Of a stretch of 64,000 bases of DNA, positions 58,606-64,000 are shown piece by piece. A program made the position numbers and the translations under genes. The notes under the pieces were generated by a model. That model ran no database searches. It was not told the DNA's origin and saw only the letters and a list, made by a program, of their open reading frames with translations. The DNA is taken from positions 496,001 through 560,000 of the forward strand of contig NC_135550.1 of NCBI RefSeq assembly GCF_964340395.1, read 5' to 3'. The stretch comes from Glandiceps talaboti. Taxonomy: Eukaryota > Hemichordata > Enteropneusta > Spengelidae. Position 1 is the first letter of the stretch, and each line of letters starts with the position of its first letter.

Positions 58606-60206
58606 TGTTTATTCATTTGTCTATTAATCCTCTTACCTTTGCAATTTATTTGATCATTTTGCTGTTGCTATGGGCATGGTCTTGTTACTAGGCATATTTG
58701 AATACATTTTTTGAATGTTTATTCATATGTCTTTCCATTCCTGTTATCTTTGCAATATACGTGATTCTTTGGCTGTTGCTATGGGCATGGTCTTGTTGCT
58801 AGGCATATTTGAATACATTTTTGAATGTTCATTCATGTCTTTCCATTCCTGTTATCTTTGCAATATACATGATTCTTTGGCTGTTGCTATGGGCGTGGTC
58901 TTGTTGCTATGCAAACTTACATACATTTTGTGAATGTTTATTCAATTGTCTATTAATCCCCATTGTTATCTTCGCAATATGTGATCATTTGGCTGTTGCT
59001 ATGGGCATGGTCTTGTTGCTAGGCATATTTGCATAAATTTTTTGAATGTTCATTCATTTGTCTTCCAATTCCTGTTTGTTACCTTTGCGATATTCGTGAT
59101 CATTTGGCTATTGCTATGGGTGTGGTCATGTTGCTAGGTAAATTTACATACATTTTTTGAATGTTTATTCAATTGTCTATTAATCCCCATTGTTATCTTT
59201 GCAATATATGTGATTATTTGGTTGTTGCTATGGGCGTGGTCTTGTTGCTAGGCATATTTGCATACATTTTTAGAATGTTTTTTTTTTCATTTGTCTTTCA
59301 ATTCCTGTTGTTACCTTCGCAATATACGTGATCATTTGGCTGTTGCTATGGGTGTGGTCTTGTTGCTAGGCAAATTTACATATATTTTTTGAATGTTTAT
59401 TCAATTGTCTTCTAATCCCTGTTATCTTTGTGAAATACATGACCATTTGGCTGTTACTATGGGCGTGGTCATGGTTAAAGATATTTGCATACATTTTTTA
59501 ATGTTTACTCACTTGCCTATCAGATGTTGTTATTTAACCAAAATATACTGCCATTCGGTTGTTGCTAAGGGCGTGGTCATGGTTGCTAGGGCCAATTTTG
59601 TCAACATGTTTTGAAAATCTGCAGAATAACACCTTCAGAAAAATCTCACCAAGATTCAGACTCACTGACCAAGTTCTTTTGGAGATATAAGTTTTTGACC
59701 AAAAATGAACATTTTTACACCTAATTTGCATATCACTCATGGAATCATTGTATGCTTAATATTTCTTCATCCATACATCCCTAAATTCATTCCCATTAAA
59801 TTTCAGCCCAATCTGCTCAGTGGTGTTGGAGTTATAGATTTTTGACCAAAAAGACACATTTTTAGCCCCAATTTGCATATCACTGATGGAATTATCATAT
59901 CATGAACAATTCTTAGTAAAAACACCCTGAAGAATGTTTCACCCAGATTTCAGCCCAATCTGTCAGGTAGTTTTTGAGTTTAAATTTTTTGACCCAAATC
60001 ACAAACCGGTGGTGATATCATTTTGATTTGAACAATTCTCCAACTAGACACCCAAAGTAATGGACCCACCAAATATCATGGTAATCGGTCCTGCTGTTTT
60101 TGAATTTAAGTTGTTTACATACACACACACACGTCCACACTAACAGACAGACAGACGCCGGGCGATCCCTATAGCACTATTGAACCTCAGTTCAGTTGTG
60201 CTAAAA
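58606..60206 (+). repeat. Family A repeat, copy 7 (long)
   Basis: Starts within about eight tandem units of roughly 110 bases, each with TTGCTATGGGCGTGGTC and TTGCTAGGCA. It continues with the ~130-bp TTTGCATATCACTGATGG units and the usual CA run, and ends CAGTTCAGTTGTGCTAAAA. The 5' TIR is missing. Confidence 0.7.
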
Positions 60207-60535
60207 ACAGAAGAAAAACCCCCTTGGAATCATAACAAACGCTACAATTATTGCAACCTTATACTTAGGGTCGAGGACACTGAGACTTTGGAATGCTACG
60301 CCAGGTCCATTGTTTCACAAATCAAGTCTAAAAGTGGACTAAATAACGAACTATTGTTTTTAGTGATTTAGAGCGGACTATATATTGCAGTGTGAAGCCC
60401 CCTTAAATAACACATGCTAAATAGCCATACCAACTGAGGTACAAACAAATCTTCTACACTTGAAGACATAGACCCCCACCTAAACACTATTTACATTGTA
60501 ATGACTGTGTGACATATGTTTGTACAATTAAGTGG
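60207..60535. other. Non-coding DNA
   Basis: The open frame to 60,371 partly uses family A sequence and has no recognisable domain. Confidence 0.35.
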
Positions 60536-60672
60536 CAAGTTCATAACTTGATACATAGTGATTATATAGTGACTAATTAATATACAAAATTGCTTGTACA
60601 TAGTGATTATATAGTGTTAAATGACTAATTAATATACAAAATTGATTGTACATAGTGATTATATAGTGATCT
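60536..60672 (+). repeat. Short tandem repeat, ~55 bp
   Basis: About two and a half units with TACATAGTGATTATATAGTG and GACTAATTAATATAC. Confidence 0.7.
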
Positions 60673-60686
60673 TAAATGAACCACGT

Positions 60687-60775
60687 TTGGTTAAAATTGA
60701 CCAATGGGTGTAAGAGATATGGCTGTCCATGGATGGATGGATGGATGGATGGATTAACATGGGTCATTCCTTTAA
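60687..60775 (+). repeat. Family C repeat, copy 2
   Basis: Inverted relative of 24,920-25,012, with an expanded GGAT run. Confidence 0.55.
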
Positions 60776-60954
60776 ATTTCTTTTGTCATAACTATTCAAA
60801 TAAATCTATATCTTGGCAAAGTCATAACAGGTGCATATATTTTTCTTAGTTTCTGTTGACAAATTTCTAAAATTCCCAGATTTTCCAACAGCTTATTCAG
60901 CTCCTTATCATTTGCTAGATCTTTTGTTGTTATGGGCTTACAGTCAGTTAGTGT

Positions 60955-61205
60955 TGCAAGCGTGCCGCTGCTTTGATTGATCTTTCCTCTAATGTTGGAC
61001 TCCGGTGTTCTACTCTGATGTCTTTTAGTTCCCACCATGCCCGCTTCAGCATACACCACTGCCCAAGTGGTAGGGACATTTCGTTGATATCATCTTCATC
61101 CATCGCTGTTATTACCTCCATGGATCCAATGTCCTCTTTGCTAAGTTGCTCAATTGTCTTTGTACCAAGTCCCCGCTCCCTGCACCATTTCTGAAATTCT
61201 TCGCT
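60955..61205 (-). pseudogene. Possible SAM-like domain remnant
   Basis: A minus-strand frame of about 80 codons: EEFQKWCRERGLGTKTIEQL, then MDEDDINEMSLPLGQWCMLKRAWW, ending in a TAA at about 60,953. The pattern (helix, acidic turn, SLPLGQ, basic helix) resembles SAM-type domains. No complete gene or clear splice partner is seen, so it may be a lone exon or a mobile-element remnant. Confidence 0.3.
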
Positions 61206-61209
61206 GATG

Positions 61210-62530
61210 TCAATGTTACTTTAAAAACTTTGGGGAGCTCAAAAAAAAAAATTGTTGTACATGTACTATGGATCTATAGCAATTATAGTATTAAAGTGAT
61301 AAAATATACCATGTGACAGCAGCCTCTGTCAAGGAACACCATATCATATCATACATTCATAATCACAGTGGCTGTTACTGTACACGATAACGTAGCGTAA
61401 ATCAGAATAGGGTCATCAGGAACTAGACTATGATTTCCCGACCAGTCTCGATAATTAAGAACTGTTCAATTCTGAACTCTAGGACCAAAACGGAGCATTT
61501 GTTTGCTAAAAATGTGTAAGACTTTTAGCTTTCATCCGTATTTGTGAACAATGTATACGTAAATGTCAACGTACATAAGGGTTTATGGTGTATGTGTACT
61601 ACTACTACTACGCAACACTTCGCTTGCATAGCATACTAAATAGCACTATTGAACTTGGTGATGGAAAATGCTTCCACTATCATGACTATGTACATGTCAC
61701 CATGTACTAATAATCAAAACTACTTGATTTTGCTTGTCATTAATTACCATTTCTCAAGATTGAAATAGTATAGCCATATAGTATGCTGCATAAGTTTGGC
61801 ACTGACAGCGTATTCCCAGAAATGACAGTCAATTCGGAAATGACGGTGTGACACCGCGAAGTATTTTTCTCATAACTTGTTGACATGCAAAATTTTCGTA
61901 ACAAGCTCTTTAGTTGGATACTTTCAATTTGTCAATGTTTTCCATGACGACTTATGGTTGTAGATGGTCAAAAAAGGGAGTTTTTTTATTCAGACAAATG
62001 TGTTGACCTTCATGTAAACAAACATGGCAAGGCTGATAGCTTGACCCCTTGACAACCGTTGTTAGGCATATTTGCATATCTCGCGAGATCTGCCATGAGA
62101 CGGGGAATACCTTATTGTTTAAACTTTACACACAGGCTTGATTGAAAATCAACATACATTGGTTGGACTATTTGACTAAAGCAATACAAGCATTGCGGGT
62201 TCCAATATGCATTGTGCATCTCCCCCATAGAATGCCATGGGAAGGTACATGCTACTCGGGGATGTTTGTCACCTGCTTGTACCAAGAATTTACCACTCAA
62301 ATTCTCTCTCTGTCATTGATGGGACTCCTTTATTGTCAGTTAACTGTCTGACTCTTTTAATGCCTTTTCCACTAGTAGTTTTTATTGCTTTTGTAGTGTT
62401 CAATGTGTAGGGACGATCGCACAATGTCACACAAGCTAAGAGGCAAACTTTGTTCCTTTAGGGGGGAGGGGGGTCTGGCATCAATGTGAATGCTGAACTT
62501 CATTTTTGCATTTTTCACCAAAGTTTGATG
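61210..62530. other. Non-coding DNA
   Basis: No gene or repeat that I can support. Confidence 0.4.
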
Positions 62531-62535
62531 GAAAA

Positions 62536-62604
62536 TTTAAAATTTGCCTAAACCTACCTTGAAGTGCAAATTATAAGTCTTTGAATGGAGCGTAGCATAT
62601 CTAC
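62536..62604 (+). repeat. DIRS-like 2, inverted repeat left arm
   Basis: About 69 bases (TTTAAAATTTGCCTAAACC to GCATATCTAC) complementary to 62,824-62,892 with few changes. Confidence 0.75.
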
Positions 62605-62823
62605 TTAACAATGCCTTTCCACTCTCCATCGATAGTTGGCGCTCTTTCCAAGTACTGTATAATCAGATTCACTCACTGTCAGCCATCTTGTCATTCCACT
62701 TCAGTGGGCCAGTTGGCAAGTTGTATTGTAAATTGTATAGTAATGCTATACAGCAATTTTTAAAGCACAGAGGCAGATGATGCAATTTACATGTAGTCGG
62801 GACGGGTGGGTGGGAGGAGCGTA

Positions 62824-62892
62824 GTAGATACACTACGCTCCATTCAAAGACATATAATTTGCACTTCAAGGTAGGTTTAGGCAAATTTTAAA
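62824..62892 (-). repeat. DIRS-like 2, inverted repeat right arm
   Basis: Reverse complement of 62,536-62,604. It overlaps the end of the recombinase frame. Confidence 0.75.
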
Positions 62893-64000
62893 GTCTTTAT
62901 CATTCCACTTCTTGTATCTACTTAACAATGCCGACTCCCAGGCTGGACGAAATGTAAATTGAAATATAAACTGACCTATCACTGCCCTGAGGCAGATAGC
63001 AGTATCAAACGACCAGGAATCTGTGTGTCGACGGTAGAATTTGGTGAAGGTTGTGCTGGTCGACCAGTCTCCAAGTTGTAGGACTTGTGTCAGTGTTGCC
63101 CTCTGATGCAAGGCTGCTGAAAAGGCAGCTCCCCTTTTACTATGTGCCTTGAAATGACTGGTGTCTATGCCTGCATTTGACATAACTGTTTTTACCCATC
63201 TTGCAATTTTCTGTGAGGTTACTTGTTTGTAGGGTCTTCTAAATGAAATAAATAACTTTGATGAATGATTTCTACCTTCCCGTACAGCAAGATCTCTGTA
63301 TCTGCAGGTTCTCTTGATGTACTGCTTAACATAATGTCTCACATCAAGAGCCTTATCTCGAAAACTTGGACATTTTACAGTCTTATGAGGTCTGGTAACT
63401 GACGAAGTCTTTGTCAGCTCCGGAATAACAAACAGAATGAAATCATGAGTGATATTACAGAATTCAATGTCTAACTTGCTTATTGTCTGGCCTCTATTCG
63501 AGGATGTCAGAGCAATGAGCGTGACAGTCTTCAAAGTAAGTTGCTTGAGGCTCAAGGTAGAGCTAGGGTGTAGAGACTTCAGATAATTTAATACCTTGCT
63601 AACATCCCAGGTTAAAGGATAACGTGGTTTTGGTGGGTGAATATGATAGAATCCCTTGAATAATTTAGATAGTAATGGATGGGTTCCTATAGGATTACCA
63701 TCTATCTTGAGGTGTACTGATGAGATAGCAGCTCTATAGCCATTCACTGTACTGTATGAAAGTTGTTGTTTCTGGAATAGTTCAGTCAGGAAAACTATGA
63801 TTACCGTTATAGGACAATGAATTAGATCTGCCTTCCGTTGATGACACCAGCAAGCATATTTCTTCCATTTAAAGTCATACTGTCTCGAAGTCCCATGGCG
63901 GACTGCCTTTAGTAGTATTTCGGTAGCTGTTGTTGAAATTCCTTGATGTCTGTAGTGTTGCCTGAGAGCATCCAGGCGGCAAGTGGAGTCAGATTGACTT
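62866..64000 (-). CDS. DIRS-like tyrosine recombinase, open to the window edge
   Basis: The frame is open from the window edge (it continues upstream of the ATG at 63,747 with TSRQYDFKWKKYACWC, a core-binding segment) to 62,866. The catalytic part has an Arg in LIALTSSNRGQTISKLD, a Lys in LTKTSSVTRP, HSKRGAAFSAA (HxxR) and GDWSTSTTFTKFYRR with the Tyr. All active-site positions seem filled, so this enzyme may be intact. It differs strongly from the recombinase at 46,443, so the two DIRS-like elements are separate lineages. Confidence 0.8.
   Translation of the reverse strand, partial: SQSDSTCRLDALRQHYRHQGISTTATEILLKAVRHGTSRQYDFKWKKYACWCHQRKADLIHCPITVIIVFLTELFQKQQLSYSTVNGYRAAISSVHLKIDGNPIGTHPLLSKLFKGFYHIHPPKPRYPLTWDVSKVLNYLKSLHPSSTLSLKQLTLKTVTLIALTSSNRGQTISKLDIEFCNITHDFILFVIPELTKTSSVTRPHKTVKCPSFRDKALDVRHYVKQYIKRTCRYRDLAVREGRNHSSKLFISFRRPYKQVTSQKIARWVKTVMSNAGIDTSHFKAHSKRGAAFSAALHQRATLTQVLQLGDWSTSTTFTKFYRRHTDSWSFDTAICLRAVIGQFIFQFTFRPAWESALLSRYKKWNDKDFKICLNLP

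Larger units (their letters stand above)
62536..64000 (-). mobile_element. Second DIRS-like retrotransposon, 3' end only
   Basis: A tyrosine recombinase frame followed by an inverted repeat (62,536-62,604 and 62,824-62,892) and a direct repeat (62,598-62,615 and 62,915-62,932). RT and gag would lie right of the window. Confidence 0.7.

Overview
This is animal nuclear DNA, most likely from a marine invertebrate (species not determinable here). The evidence is GT-AG introns in a conserved folate gene, long introns packed with repeats, Polinton-like DNA, and three retroelements that use tyrosine recombinases. Everything comes from reading the sequence; no search was run, and family names rest on recognised motifs and general family knowledge.

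Region 1 (1-17,290) is a very A+T-rich, degenerate Polinton/Maverick-like element. Its genes are: a zinc-finger protein and a penton-like minor capsid protein on the minus strand; two related 'LxDLRD' proteins; a small membrane protein; a truncated DDE integrase; several conserved proteins of animal Polinton-like elements; a double-jelly-roll major capsid protein; an FtsK/HerA-type packaging ATPase; and further small membrane or coiled-coil proteins. At least six genes carry frameshifts or stops, so this is an old inactive copy. No PolB or protease is visible; PolB may lie left of the window. Most genes begin just after a short ATAGTATA/TATACTATA-type motif. A Ngaro-like retrotransposon (gag, RT-RNase H, tyrosine recombinase, split direct repeats), with an extra inverted gag fragment, interrupts one of these genes (about 11,183-16,408).

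Region 2 (17,290-20,660) is non-coding. It has two clusters of a TTATTACAAATGTCGG-type repeat and a Penelope-like reverse-transcriptase fragment.

Region 3 (20,668-57,705, minus strand) is the formyltetrahydrofolate synthetase part of C1-tetrahydrofolate synthase (MTHFD1 or MTHFD1L). Eleven exons with consistent phases give an unbroken 636-residue domain, with two candidate upstream exons at 56,248-56,268 and 57,658-57,705. The introns hold repeat family A (short TIRs, internal tandem units, a microsatellite near one end), family B (TAGTCCCCGC termini, about 155-bp internal units), two arrays of a 22-bp satellite separated by a hAT-like element, several minisatellites and a broken DIRS-like retrotransposon.

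Region 4 (57,706-64,000) has another family A copy, a hAT-like fragment, a short possible SAM-like coding remnant, and the 3' end of a second DIRS-like element whose tyrosine recombinase is open to the window edge.
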